DNA of 64,000 nt from Blastobasis lacticolella (taxonomy: Eukaryota > Arthropoda > Insecta > Lepidoptera > Blastobasidae). Where the stretch lies: NCBI GenBank assembly GCA_905147135.1, contig LR990041.1:22675712-22739711 (forward strand), given 5' to 3'. The notes under the pieces were generated by a model. The model ran no database searches and had not been told where the DNA came from. It was given only the letters and a program-made list of their open reading frames with translations. The translations under genes and the position numbers were made by a program. Shown piece by piece: positions 11,489-21,776 of the stretch. Positions within the stretch are counted from its first letter, which is position 1; every line of letters starts with the position of its first letter.

Positions 11489-11959
11489 GCGAGTTTAGTT
11501 TGAAACAAATATGTCTGTAAATAATCAAATGTATATACTGCCACTTATACATTAGTTAACTGATACAACAAGCAATTTAATTAAATACTGTGACAACGAC
11601 AACATCCAAACGTAAACAAATTCTTGAGCCATGGATAACCCCTGGGTTATTACGTTGCATGAAGAATAGGGATAACATTCATAGAAAATATTAACAATCA
11701 CCCGAAAATGAGATTTTCAAGACTACCTATAATAAACTTCTGTAACCGCATACTCATAAATCTTAAACAAGAACACGAAAGAAGTGAAATTAAAAAGCAG
11801 GTACAAACAGTCGGAAAATATGGCAAGTATGCCATATTTTAACCTAAGCACTCACAAAGAACGTAATTACTTACGGCTGGAAATATCGGTAATTTCGATC
11901 ATAATTCGCAGGACTGGCCAATATTTTATCGCAAGTTTCGACATTTTACCATCATCAAC
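11489..11959. other. No gene seen; 5' side of mag-like element missing
   Basis: I looked here for a 5' LTR and primer site for the mag-like element that starts at about 11960, and for a match to the candidate 3' LTR at 23839-23938; neither is apparent. ATATGGCAAGTATGCCATAT at about 11818 is a short near-perfect palindrome. Confidence 0.4.
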
Positions 11960-11962
11960 AAA

Positions 11963-12634
11963 GTGACCGATGACAATTGTAAAATATCTTTATTGATAAC
12001 GTTATTTTGCGATGACTTATACCGGTTGGCACGGAACTTAGTATATCCTAGGAGTTTGGAGGAGATTAAGTTCGAAGAGCTCGTGAAGGAGTTGGATGCA
12101 CATTTCACGCCGAAGAGGTGCCTCTTCGCCGATAGGGCGAAGTTATATGACGCCAGGGGCGTTGGCGAGAGCGTCGAGGAGTGGGCGGCACGGCTGCGCG
12201 GGCTCGGCATGTATTGCGAGTTCGGCGCAGCGCTGAACATGCTTCTGAGGGACCGGTTCGTGCTGGGCCTTAGCGCGGGCCCGGAACGCGACCGCCTGTT
12301 CGAGATGGACACGCAGGGGCTGACGTTTGCTCGCGCGATGGAGGTGGCGCAGCAGATGGCGGTGAGACACGTCAAGGAAGAGCCCGTGTACCAGGTGCGC
12401 GGCTGGCGCGCCGGCGACCGCGGCCGCGGACGACGACGCCAAGCAATGCACGGTTTGCGGATTGAACGGTCACGGAGCCGACAAGTGTCGCTATCGGAAT
12501 TACCGTTGTCAACGGTGTGACGCTAAACGTCACCTTAAAAAGGTGTGCACTGCAAATAAGAAGGATTGTGCTCATGTGCATAATCTGCAGGTTGAGTGTT
12601 CGGAAGGTGACGAAACCGATACTTGTAATGTCTA
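11963..12634 (+). pseudogene. mag-like Gag: capsid region and two CCHC/CCHC-like knuckles, frameshifted
   Basis: The first frame (11963-12520) encodes a retroviral-type capsid segment (YRLARNLV; FEELVKELDAHF; ADRAKLYDARGVGESVEEW; LRDRFVLGL; FARAMEVAQQMA). Near 12420 the meaningful frame changes. In the new frame the sequence reads CTVCGLNGHGADKC and CQRCDAKRHLKKVC before a stop at 12632-12634. These two knuckles would bind nucleic acid in an assembled Gag. The middle is GC-rich compared with the flanks. The 5' part is probably missing, since no LTR or leader precedes it, and the frameshift makes the gene non-functional. Confidence 0.8.
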
Positions 12635-12637
12635 GAT

Positions 12638-13188
12638 GTGGTGGTCGATAATGTAAAATTAAGTATGGAACTCGACTCGGGATCGGGTACTACAGTTATT
12701 TCCAATAAATTGTACGAAAAACACTTCCCTAATAAACAATTACTACCATGTAATCTAAAATGGTGTCTTTACAACGGTCATAAAATCTCACCCTTTTGGT
12801 TTTTTCGGAACAAAATTATCATTTTTAAAACAATGCCATAATATTAAGATTTTCGTTATTTCGAACGGGGGTCCACCTTTGTTGGGGCGAGATTGTATGA
12901 GGGCTTTTAATGTATGTATTACGGTTGGAAATAATAAAATACGTGGTAAACGGGAGTCGAGTGAGGTTGACCAGATATTACAGGAATACTCAGATTTGGT
13001 CGACGGCAAGTTAGGGCATTTCAATAAATTTTAAGCTGAATTAAAATTGAATGAAGGTAGTGTACCTAAATTTTTAAAACCGCGCTTGTTACCTTTTGCA
13101 TTAAAATCAAAAGTAGAACAGGAAATCGATAGACTAGAATGTTGGCATACTGGTACCTTTTAGGTATTCCAAATATGCGACACCTATT
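12638..13188 (+). pseudogene. mag-like protease and RT leader region
   Basis: The frame starting at GTG 12638 contains MELDSGSGTTVISNKLYEKHF, which aligns with the aspartic protease active-site box (D-S/T-G-A/S). Downstream, with frame changes, GGPPLLGRDCMRAF (the flap-distal protease region) is followed by [30 protein letters not shown] and [10 protein letters not shown], the standard linker into RT in this lineage. An in-frame TAA follows the FNKF residues. The sequence then breaks at the 13189 insertion inside the ATPIV word of RT. Confidence 0.75.
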
Positions 13189-13889
13189 ATGATGCAGCTA
13201 AACTTCGAAATAAAATAGAATTAGTTCCAATCAACTGTTTTAATCAACTTTTTTAAATATTACAAGTAAACACTTTTACTTAAGGAATTTACTTAGCAAT
13301 TTTTTTAATAAATTATTAAACGACAATATGCGGCAATATGGGTTTTCCAACTCGACTGTCGCTCATGACGTGTCACAACAAAATGCCTCCTGAAAGGTGG
13401 CCGTGTACCACCAGCACTCGCCAGCGTAGTAGGGGCACTGGCGGGCCGGCGGCCGACGGCAACCAACTAGAACGCATTTCCTGCGGATGGCCTTACAATA
13501 GTCAAATCATGTCTTTTAAAATATAAACATTTAACATAACGCACACTCTCTGTTTCGGGAGCTAGCCAAGCGCCTGATCGATCTTACTAAAGACCAGAAG
13601 GCTGGCCTCTACTTCGGACAGCGAATTAGCCTCGCCATCCAGCGGGGCAAAGCGGCCAGCCTTCTGGGCAGCATTCCTAATACCGTGGACCTGGGACAAA
13701 TGTTTTATCTGTAAGTTTTTTTTTACTTTGTTTATTTAATTAGCTGTAAAATTGTAATTAGTAATCTTTAGTTCTTTATATAATTGTTATAATATGTTTT
13801 AATGTTTAATAAATGTAGTTACTTACTATTAGTATAAATATGTATGTAATTTTTAACATAAACTTTAATATACTAGTTTTAAATAAAAA
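13189..13889 (+). mobile_element. 701 bp insertion in the mag RT, probably retroposed, with an exon-like frame
   Basis: The insert lies between GCGACACCTATT (13177-13188) and GCGACAACAATT (13890-13901), an imperfect 12 bp target duplication, and ends in an A-rich AAATAAAAA. Those are signs of LINE-mediated integration on the plus strand. Inside, 13535-13714 is an open frame of 59 codons with an ELAKRLIDLTKDQKAGLYFG segment, then QRISLAIQRGKAASLLGS, ending at a TAA before an AT-rich UTR with AATAAA near 13809. I do not recognise the protein. It looks like a real coding 3' end rather than a chance frame. A perfect 14 bp inverted repeat (13594-13607 with 13654-13667) lies within the frame. Confidence 0.65.
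13535..13714 (+). pseudogene. Unrecognised coding 3' end inside the 13.2-13.9 kb insert
   Basis: Open from just after a TAA at 13532 to a TAA at 13712, with no ATG until close to the end, as expected of a last exon or the C-terminus of a truncated cDNA. Composition is charged and helical (AKRLIDLTKDQKAG; SLAIQRGKAASLLG), ending with DLGQMFYL. The codon pattern is far less AT-rich than the flanks. It could be the ORF end of an unidentified transposon or a processed host transcript. No motif allows a choice. Confidence 0.4.
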
Positions 13890-14582
13890 GCGACAACAAT
13901 TGTTCCTGTTGTTTAAAAGAAAATGGGAAGGTAAAGATTTCTTGTGATTTTTCCGTGTCATTAAATAAAGACATGCACATCGATAAATATCCTATGCCGC
14001 GAATAAAGGAGGTGTTTGCCAAGCTTAGGGGTGGCGAGAAATATACGAAGATATTAGCGGGAATAGACGGTGTCAGTTGTTGGCTTGATGACGTGTGTGT
14101 TACGGGTCCGACGAAACAGGTTCACTTGGATCGATTGCGAGAGGTTTTGAATCGTTTGCGCCATGCTGGGCTTAAATTACAGCAAGAAAAATGTTCTTTC
14201 CTACAGGACAGTGTCGTTTATTTGGGATACGTCATTGATAAAAACGGGTTAAAAACGTGTCCAAATAAGATAGAAGAAATAATTAATGCCCCCCGGCCAA
14301 ATAGTGTGGTGGAGGTCAAACGATTTTTAGGCGTAGTTAACTAGGTACTACCGAAATTTTATTCTAAACGCGTCTTCTATCATGTGTCCACTACACCAAT
14401 TGCTTCGTAAAGATGCGAAGTGGGTATGGGGTAACGCTCAGCAAGGCGCATTCGATGCAGTGAAACGCGAGCTCGCATCGGAGCGAGTGTTGGCGCACTT
14501 CGACCCCGGGGCGCAGCTGGTGCTGTCGGTTGATACCAGCCCCGGCGGACTAGGGTCGGTCTTGACCAGTAAAATTCAGTAG
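13890..14582 (+). pseudogene. mag-like RT (internally deleted) and RNase H start
   Basis: After the insertion the RT resumes with IVPV and CDFSVSLNKDMHIDKYPMPR and continues to FAKLRGGEKYTKI. It then jumps to LAGIDGVSCWLDDVCVTG, so the central part of the palm (the fingers-to-YxDD segment, roughly 45-50 residues in relatives) is deleted. The catalytic box is WLDD. CSFLQDSVVYLGYVIDKNGL and VKRFLGVVN follow, then a TAG with frameshift at 14342, then YYRNFILNASSIMCPLHQLL and the RNase H start with LVLSVDTSPGGLGSVL. In that motif the usual first catalytic Asp of D-A-S is retained as D-T-S. Coding ends at about 14582, where nested DNA begins. Confidence 0.85.
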
Positions 14583-16655
14583 TATAAAAGCGGCAACAAA
14601 TTCTGATAAAACGCTGCAAACCGTTATTAAATATATGTGTCGGGGAAAGACTGGAGAAGACTCGCCCATGAGCGAGTAATGGCCATCAGAACGTATTTAT
14701 CGGGATTTCGTAGCAATAAAGGGGTATCTATAGTGTTTTAAGAATGTATTGTCAAATTAAAGCCACATTTACGAGTTTACAATTGCAGCCGAAACCCACG
14801 GGTTATTTACAAAACCCTCCACCACCCATGGCCAATCTCATCAGGCCGATCCGCGGGAGATGCGCCGGGGCTCTTGCTAGTTGCCACATACGCACAGCTT
14901 GACTCCCTACACATTGTTAACAGTACATCCTGCACTCACGTTTCTATTTTCTGGTGCTTTCACGCATCTCTTTAACGCATCAAGATTTACGCTTCTTCGC
15001 TCTTGAATGATTTCTAGTTCTTGGTTCTAATATCCTTGCGGCTGCCGTCGCCGCCATGCTGCTTGTGACGTTGTCATAATAGTTGCAAGCCACCCGTCAG
15101 GTGGCGCACCAATCGACATCCAGGCCAAAGAGATGGACTAAGAGACTCATGATCATCTCCGACATATGGATCATGGCTGGCCGCGGAAAATTAAATGTAG
15201 ATTTATTTTACCGTATTTTTATTGTATAACTGATCTAGAAGTGGCTAATGGATGTGTCGTAATTTGTTTAATGGTAATTAATTTGTCTAGCAACATTCGG
15301 AATTGTATGGCAACATCTGTGGTTGATGGTGATTGGCATAGCTCCAAACGTCCAATAGGATACGTTGGCCAATCACGTTCCAGCGCGGGTATTGCGCGGA
15401 AAATTAGAATGTGGCACGTGAGGAGGTCATTCGATTGTGGATAGTTGAAGAGTTATAATAATTAATAATAAAATGTTTATTTTCTTTTTACAAAGGACAT
15501 TGCTCGTCGTCCATACATAGTTGGCCTAAGATCCAACAGGAAGGTGTATTTACTTTTTGGGTTTTAGATAATGTATATATTCGATTGAACCTAAATTAAA
15601 ACAACGGACACTTTTGAGGATTCGGAAAAAATCAAAACACTTTCGGATTTTGAGGTTATAATTACGTCATTAAAATAGTTGGTATGTAGCAATAACTTAG
15701 CATTTATTACTGAATGGATTACATTGGATTATAAATTGTAGGTAAACTGCTAGGTCAGTCATAATACTCTGAACTACTGTTTCGAAAACAGCTCTGCTGA
15801 TATAATTCTCGTCATGTCCCGCTTGTTTTTCACCCTACTCGTTATCCAAGTGAGAGCAATATAGGATACTTAACTACCTTAGTTTTCTTTGAATTATCGT
15901 TCAAAAAATCTGTCGTTGAAGCGGACCAAACTCCAGGAGTCGGCTTGACAGATGCGCGCTTCTTGACATTGAACTCTAGGAGTCTAGGAGTCGGGAGTCT
16001 TATGGACATGCAAGGGTTTTATTAAGGATTTACTTTTTCATTTTCGTGTGATTATAAAGTAGGTATAGCATTGTACTACTACCATATGTCAATGCATCAA
16101 CTGTCAGTGTCGATATTATTGCTCGTTTCAAACAGCGCTTTCAATCGAGTTTTTTGATAAGCCGTATTATGGTTCCGCGACAGCATAGCGGACTGTCTGT
16201 ACCTAAAAACCATTATCGTATATCAAGTGTTGAGAATACTGACGCTTGTCTGTGTCAAACTCTTATTAAGAGTGCTGTTACAAAGACTTGGCTGTATGAG
16301 CTACCTACCTAATACCTTTGCCTATTAAAAACCTCAAACTGAACCAAAAAATAATAACACCGAGGATGATGACGGAAGTGAATACTTTTTAAAATGTTTT
16401 CGAAATTAAGAAGTGTCCGTTCTATTAAAATATTTGTAATGTACATTATAAAAAGAACAAGTAATTATAGTAAATGTTTCATGCGTGTTGATAGGCCATT
16501 TTTTACAATGTCCTTTCTTAAAACTATTGTGATTGAGATCTTTTTTTAAGCTTATTAGCCTGTGTTAAAAGATCTCGCTCTTCCTTAGCTACAATTATAA
16601 AACCATATGAATACAAATTAAATAAACCAATCAATTAACAAAGAAAAAACAAAAA
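14583..16655. other. Unassigned nested DNA inside the mag-like element
   Basis: No protein family is recognisable. There is a GC-richer block at 14800-15130. An open frame of 92 codons at 15166-15444 has no motif. Direct words such as GGAGTCGGCTTGACAG at about 15932, followed by AGGAGTCGGGAG at about 15982, look repeat-derived. CATAGTTGGCCTAAGATCCAACA at about 15518 resembles an LTR-type end, but no partner was found. Confidence 0.35.
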
Positions 16656-16687
16656 ATAAAAAAGTAAACAATTATAATATAACATTA

Positions 16688-16722
16688 AAGTAAAGAAGTA
16701 TGTGTGTATGAGTGTGTGTGTA

Positions 16723-16773
<51 letters not shown>

Positions 16774-16796
16774 GTGTGTGTATGTGTGTGTGTATG
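16688..16796. repeat. TG microsatellite
   Basis: Nearly pure (TG)n with a few TATG/TTTG interruptions, at the 3' end of the minus-strand LINE. On the minus strand the open frame there ends in a His-Thr run that is purely a translation of this repeat. Confidence 0.95.
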
Positions 16797-16799
16797 ATA

Positions 16800-17264
16800 G
16801 AGTTCTGTTTATTTCAGGTTTGTGTTTACTGTTGTTTAAGTAGAGACGTCTCAATTTCCTCATAGGTTTTGTCTTGGAGCCATAATGATTCTGTTGTTTT
16901 ACAATCATACCGATTTTTTTAAAAATGTTGAGGTTTTTATTTATGCTGTTATACAGATACGCCGGCCGTGTCTCATATTATCTTGCAGCAAAGGTGGTGT
17001 TTGCTCTGTGAGTTTGCATTACTATATCTTTTCTTCTCTTCGTTTTGTTAGTAGGCTCATACTGCAACAATTTATGTGTTTTTAATAATAGGTGTGTGAT
17101 GTACAGCTTCCTAACAGAATGAAGTTTACAGATCTGGTAAAGGGTGGTGGTGGAAAAACATATCTTTTTTAAATACATAACTTTCAAAATATTACGTTGA
17201 GCGCGCTCTACAGTCAGGAATTTAGATCTCGCAGCACCGCCCCATACTGGTATGCAGTACACTA
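16800..17264 (-). pseudogene. Element A ORF2 C-terminus
   Basis: Minus-strand frame with CIPVWGGAARSKFLTVERAQ, then LKVMYLKKICFSTTTLYQIC, VRKLYITHLLLKTHK and, after a stop, PAYLYNSINKNLNIF. This is the usual C-terminal region after the RT thumb in Jockey/CR1 ORF2 proteins, where the W-G-x-A-x-x-x-x-L-x-x-x-E-R-x-Q box is characteristic. It is separated from the RT body by the insertion at 17265-17645. Confidence 0.8.
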
Positions 17265-17645
17265 TTTATTTATTTATTTATTAAAAATAAATGCAAACTT
17301 ACAGACAGAATCCAAAACGTTTACATTTAACATTTAAAAACATAATTATATAAATGAATTCATAATATAAATCAATAAAATCACTACATAAATACAATAA
17401 ATAAAATTAAATACATTAAGATATACGTACACATTGACAATTTAATAATAATTTAGGCGTTATGAATAAAAATATTTATAGCACGAGAAAATTTACGCAG
17501 TCCATCAGCAAAGATATCGACGTCGTGCTTCGAGATCAAATCGCCGAGGAGGACGCGAGCGCGCATTGTAGGGGTATGCATTCCGCGGCGCGTGCGTGCA
17601 TACGGCAGCGCTATGACAGACTATGACAGAAACTATGACAAACTG
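17265..17645 (-). mobile_element. 5'-truncated LINE 3' end inserted in element A ORF2
   Basis: Minus-strand sequence begins in a GC-rich coding-like stretch (RARVLLGDLISKHDVDIFAD, then GLRKFSRAINIFIHNA and a stop), continues through an AT-rich UTR and ends in a TAAATAAATAAATAAA tail. It interrupts the SLVQ / YCIPVW junction of element A. The donor family is not identified. The tail type is that of CR1-like LINEs. Confidence 0.75.
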
Positions 17646-17666
17646 TACCAAGGATAGATAGATCTC

Positions 17667-18627
17667 TTAAAGTAGGTCCCTTTTAGAACTTTGAGGGTTT
17701 CTTGGTACAATGTATCTAAGAGACTTAAATATCCAGGTCAATTTGCGAACCCTATTTCCGACGTGCTCGAGATGCGGGTACCAAGAGAGTGATTGATCTA
17801 CATATGTACCCAGGTATTTGGTCTGCGTTACCTTTTGTATAACAGTGCAGTTACAGTTTTTTCCGGTTGTCCCCGGGCTGCAGCTATGCAGACGAATGGC
17901 AAAATCAATGCTTGGTTGCATGTTATTATTGATACTAAAACAAATTGAGTTTGTTTTAGCCGTATTCAGCGTGAGGTAGTTATTACGTAGCCATTTATCT
18001 ATCTGCCTTAATCCAGCCTCAGCACTCTCCTTCACCACATCCCAAGAGTCACCAGTAAACACCACCACAGTATCATCGGCGTAGGCGAAAATGTTTGCGT
18101 GTTCAATAGGTAGGTTGCATAGGTCATTTATATAGACGAGGAACAACGTAGGACCCAGCACACTACCCTGGGGCACCCCATAAGACACTTTCTCCTCTCC
18201 ACTTACATGGTTTTCCAGCTTGACCCTCTGTTTCCTGTCAGTTAGGTAGTTTTGTAGGAGCGAGAGCGATGTTCCTCTTAGCCCCATCCTCTCCAGCTTG
18301 TGTAATAGGATGGGAACAGAGACAGTGTCAAACGCTTTTTTTAGGTCCAAAAATACTGCCATACATTTCTTATGTTTGTCAAGTTGCTCAACCACCAATG
18401 AACTCAGTGCAAGTAGCAGTACTGCATCTTTAGTAGATGTACCCTGCCTGAATCCAAATTGGGATGGCGATAGTAAATCGTACTTGTACAGGTAGTTGAG
18501 CAGCCTGACATTGATTAATTTTTCCAGGATTTTGGCGATCGCTGGCAGCACTGATATATGCCTACAGTTATTAACACTGTCTTTGTCACCGCCCTTATAC
18601 ACTGGAGTGATCACAGATTGTTTTAAT
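17667..18627 (-). pseudogene. Element A ORF2 reverse transcriptase
   Basis: A 315-codon open frame with ordered RT motifs: VITPVYKGGDKDSVNNCRHI (motif 1-2), LLSPSQFGFRQGTSTKDAV, VFLDLKKAFDTVSVPILLHK (first catalytic Asp), YGVPQGSVLGPTLFLVYIND, and FAYADDTVVVFTG (YADD catalytic pair), then DKWLRNNYLTLNTAKTN and TKYLGTYVDQ. The catalytic core appears complete. It is joined to the upstream part of ORF2 by a one-base frameshift near 18625, where the LANLEH stop replaces continuation into KPGALKQS. The apparent Met start at 18614 is therefore not the true start. Confidence 0.9.
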
Positions 18628-19532
18628 GCTCCAGGTTTGCAAGGTGGACCAGAATGGGAACAACTTCTTCTTTAGCCATTTTAAAAATTTTTGTTGGAAT
18701 GTTATCCCAGCCAGGGGCACTGTTTGTCTTTAGTTTCATGAGAGTCGCGTTCACCTCTGTCTGGTTGGTATGGGTTAGCACAAAGGAGTTTAATTGATTT
18801 GGCAAGTTTTGTAGGTAAACATTAGATTCGTCGGTAGAATGTTGAATGTCTTGAGCCAGAATTTTCCCTACATTTGCGAAATAGCTATTTACATGATCTG
18901 TAGATTCAATAGGAGATGATTTGATGTTAAGTAACTCTGTATTTGTGCTAGTATTTTTTGAGTTGTAAGTGATTTTTTTAGTGTTTTCCCATAGCAATTT
19001 ATTATTTTTAATTGATGAAGCCAACAATTCTCTTTCGTAATCTCTTTTAAGTTTTTTAATAAGGTTATTACAATAATTTCTGTATCTAATATATGTTATT
19101 TTAGTTATCTCATCAAAAGGGTCATTGCGCACATTTTCCTGTAGTTTATTTCTGTTTCTAATGCATCTCAAAATTCCTTGAGTTATCCATGGTTTGATAA
19201 TTCGGGATTTATTTGGTATTTGAGTGATCAGACTGTTTTCAGAAAGGGCTTCATTTATTTTACATATGAGGGTATCAATTACATTTCCTGGATCATGACA
19301 ATGCAATAAAGTTGATATATTTTTATTTTTAAGGGATTTAACTGCACTCTCATAATTGATACAATTTTTTGATTTTACAGCCGGTGGCCCACGTTTCAAC
19401 ATTGACAACGTTAACAATGTTGTAAAGTGCACGCAATCTATTTTTATTTATTTTGATCGTCAGGTGGTCTAACCAATTTTGTCCTCGCGTAGGTATAATG
19501 TGACCAGGTAATATACTATAGAGCGATAGCAT
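18623..19532 (-). pseudogene. Element A ORF2: end of endonuclease and EN-RT linker
   Basis: Minus-strand reading gives LNMLSLYSILPGHIIPTR and LDHLTIKINKNRLRAL, the end of the APE-type endonuclease. After a frame change comes the linker (VKSLKNKNISTLLHC; KPWITQGILRCIRNRNKL; YIRYRNYCNNLIKKLKRDYE; STDHVNSYFANVGK) and the RT N-terminal box LKTNSAPGWDNIPTKIFKMA. The W-I-T-x-G-I and F-x-x-V-G words are standard linker landmarks in this group. The S-D-H box that normally closes the endonuclease is not visible at the frame break near 19400. Confidence 0.85.
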
Positions 19533-19561
19533 ATTTAAGTAGCTGTGTCTATTCTTCTGAA

Positions 19562-19817
19562 TTTAAATAAATAAATAATCGTGGACAAATTCACACAGCG
19601 CCATCTAGCCCCAAAGTAAGCAAAGCTTGTGTTATGGGTGCTAGATAACTGATAAACTACTTATATACTTTTAAATACATACTTATTATACATAGAACAC
19701 CCAGACCCGTAACAGAAATTTAAATTCTACATTTCAATTTCTGCCCGGCCGGGAATCGAACCCGAGACCTCATGCGTGGCAGACCGGCATGTTGACCACT
19801 GAACCACTCAGGTCGTC
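19562..19817 (-). mobile_element. tRNA-derived SINE (family S1), copy 1, inside element A endonuclease
   Basis: On the minus strand it starts GACGACCTGAGTGGTTCAGTGG (Pol III A-box-like) and contains GGGTTCGATTCCC-type B box sequence (plus strand GGGAATCGAACCC). It then continues through GGGTCTGGGTGTTCTATG and GATGGCGCTGTGTGAATTTG to a TAAATAAATAAA tail. It is nearly the same along its length as 48357-48625. It splits the endonuclease after the DDLKFQN residues. Confidence 0.9.
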
Positions 19818-20414
19818 AATTTTGGAATTTCAGGTCGTCAGGAATTTGGGGTGGTTCATCTTGATTTGGCTTTATATTTATATTAATGTCACCTGTAATT
19901 ATTATGCTTTTATTTCTACTATTTTGAGTATCTAGTGTATCTAAGTGTGAGCTAAGTGAGTTAATAAAACTGTCTGCGTTTGAATTTGATGGTGATCTAT
20001 AGATACATATTACAGCACAATCCAAAACATCAAGTTTTAAGCAGAATGCATGGGTAAGTTTTACCTCACTTACCTTGTGCTTTAATGTATTCTTTATATA
20101 TACCACCACTCCGTCATTCTTGTTCATTTGGAACTTTGTAAAATAAACATGATAGCTTGGGAGTTGTGGTATAGGTTTGCTATAGTCTAACCTGCATTCT
20201 GTAAAGACTATTATGTCCGTAGTAAAATGCAAATGAGAAAGATTTATTACAAAGTCATCGAAATTTCGGTAAATGCTTCTAATGTTTTGCGTTATAATAG
20301 TTAAGTCAGTGTTTTTAACTTTAATATTACGTTAAGTACTGCTAAGTCACAAAACAACGATTGTGCAATTTCTAAAGTATCTATATCGTTTATTGTTTGT
20401 ATTGTATCTCCCAT
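19816..20414 (-). pseudogene. Element A ORF2 start and APE-type endonuclease, N-terminal part
   Basis: The likely ORF2 start is the ATG at 20414 (minus strand; GDTIQTINDIDTLEIAQSL). After a one-base shift the endonuclease motifs follow: ITQNIRSIYRNFDDF (catalytic Asn), IIVFTECRLD (catalytic Glu), NDGVVVYIKN and IIITGDININ (Asp/Asn pair). APE-type endonucleases nick the target so that reverse transcription can be primed there. A SINE insertion cuts the domain directly after DDLKFQN. Confidence 0.85.
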
Positions 20415-20909
20415 TACAAGTTATTTTATATGTAGCAATTTATTATTCACAGGGGTGCATTGTGTGTAAATTGAGATACGCAATATTTTCTTATAGATGT
20501 AAAATTGTTGTGATTCTTTGGTAGATTTATTTTTAGAGTTTAAATAAAATAATATGTTATGAATCAGTGAGACATAGGTTTGATTTATAGTGTGCAAATG
20601 AGTGTTTGAATGTGGATGTACAGTAAGTGTATGTGTGTTTAGTGAAGTTATGATTATATAAAGTTGATTTGTAGTATTTGGTGGTGTGTGTGTAGATATG
20701 GACTTTGTGCGTAAAAATATTAAACTATTAATTAAGGATACTTGCATTGTGCGCATTACGTCAGGTTGCTCTATAGGATTATAACATACATAGCAGTGGG
20801 ATAATGATTCATAACAATAGATTAGGCTAATTATTCTGATTTCGATATAGTAATCCATTGCTAGTCATTCTTCCAGTAAGAGTCGGTGTACCTGTTCTTC
20901 ACTTCTGAT
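20415..20909 (-). other. AT-rich gap between element A ORF1 and ORF2
   Basis: A 145-codon minus-strand frame (20858-20421) spans most of this gap. Its composition (Thr/His/Asn-rich with no motif) and position between the two recognised ORFs suggest noncoding or low-complexity sequence. A real small protein cannot be excluded. Confidence 0.4.
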
Positions 20910-21776
20910 TTAAATGATTTGTGAGATTTCGGTTTTCCTTACATATACCTTTCCATATGCCGTCCAGCAAAACTTGTACTGTTTGGATTTTGATAGGTCT
21001 CGAGCCAAGTAGTGCAGTCGAGAGCCATTAGCTGTAAAATGCTCTGAGAGAAAAATTGGCGTATCTTCATGTGTCTTGAGACCCAGATGTTTCGCGCATA
21101 GTTTGACCTTGTTACGAATATTATAGTTCTTTGCCATTTTTAAGATGTCATTCTTGAGTATTGTCGAGTTTGTTTCTACTATAATAGGAGTATTTTGTTG
21201 CTCCGGTTTTTCCCCGCGCACTCTATAGATGTCTTTGATGGCCGATTTGTTAATTTTCTGGTCTAGTGTTTCGGTTAGGGTTATAACCATATCTTGACTT
21301 TTTGACTCACTTTTATTTTTCGGGTCGTTTTTTATTTCTAAATTTGCTTTTCGGCTTAAAGTTTGCATGTCTTCCATTTTACTTTCTAGATATAAAATAT
21401 ATTGCCTATCCTCTTTAATTTGATTTTCCGTGGAGGTGACTTGCTTTTCAAGCTCCTGGTTTTGCGAGGCTAAGAAAGTAACGGACCTCTCCATATTTTG
21501 GTTTGATTTTGGTACATCTAATAGGGTGGCTTTTAGTTCAGACAACTCCTTCTTCTGAGAAGCAGTAAAATAGGACAAAAATTTTCTCATTTCTTCTCTA
21601 AAATTCAGTAGCTGGTCGCTTACCGCGCTCGACTGGTAGGCATCTTGTCTAGCTTGCGAACGATGTGTACTGCGGTCATTCGGTGTAACCTGCAGGGTAT
21701 TTTCATTCCCAGCAAGGCACGCGGACATATCAAACTCCGCTAGTAAATCGGTAGACTTGTTCTCTTTGTTTTCCAT
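20910..21776 (-). CDS. Element A ORF1: coiled coil plus baculovirus-FP-like C-terminal domain
   Basis: An intact frame of 288 codons starting MENKENKSTDLL. Residues about 55-145 form a coiled coil (repeated L/E/K heptads; SQNQELEKQV, LESKMEDM). The C-terminal third shows the order IKDIYRVRGEKPEQQ, NYNIRNKVKLCAKHLGL, PIFLSEHFTANGSRLHYLAR, then KFCWTAYGKVYVRK. That order matches ORF1 proteins of some insect LINEs and the related baculovirus FP protein C-terminal domain. The likely role is binding the element RNA as a multimer. It is the best preserved ORF of this element. The start is supported by the upstream noncoding 5' region and absence of an earlier in-frame Met. Confidence 0.8.
   Translation of the reverse strand: MENKENKSTDLLAEFDMSACLAGNENTLQVTPNDRSTHRSQARQDAYQSSAVSDQLLNFREEMRKFLSYFTASQKKELSELKATLLDVPKSNQNMERSVTFLASQNQELEKQVTSTENQIKEDRQYILYLESKMEDMQTLSRKANLEIKNDPKNKSESKSQDMVITLTETLDQKINKSAIKDIYRVRGEKPEQQNTPIIVETNSTILKNDILKMAKNYNIRNKVKLCAKHLGLKTHEDTPIFLSEHFTANGSRLHYLARDLSKSKQYKFCWTAYGKVYVRKTEISQII

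Noticed and set aside
11482..11959. 5' LTR of the mag-like element
   Set aside because: No match to the candidate 3' LTR and no primer-site word.
19740..19815. Candidate minus-strand tRNA gene
   Set aside because: Good B box but the sequence runs on into a SINE body and tail, and recurs at 48357.
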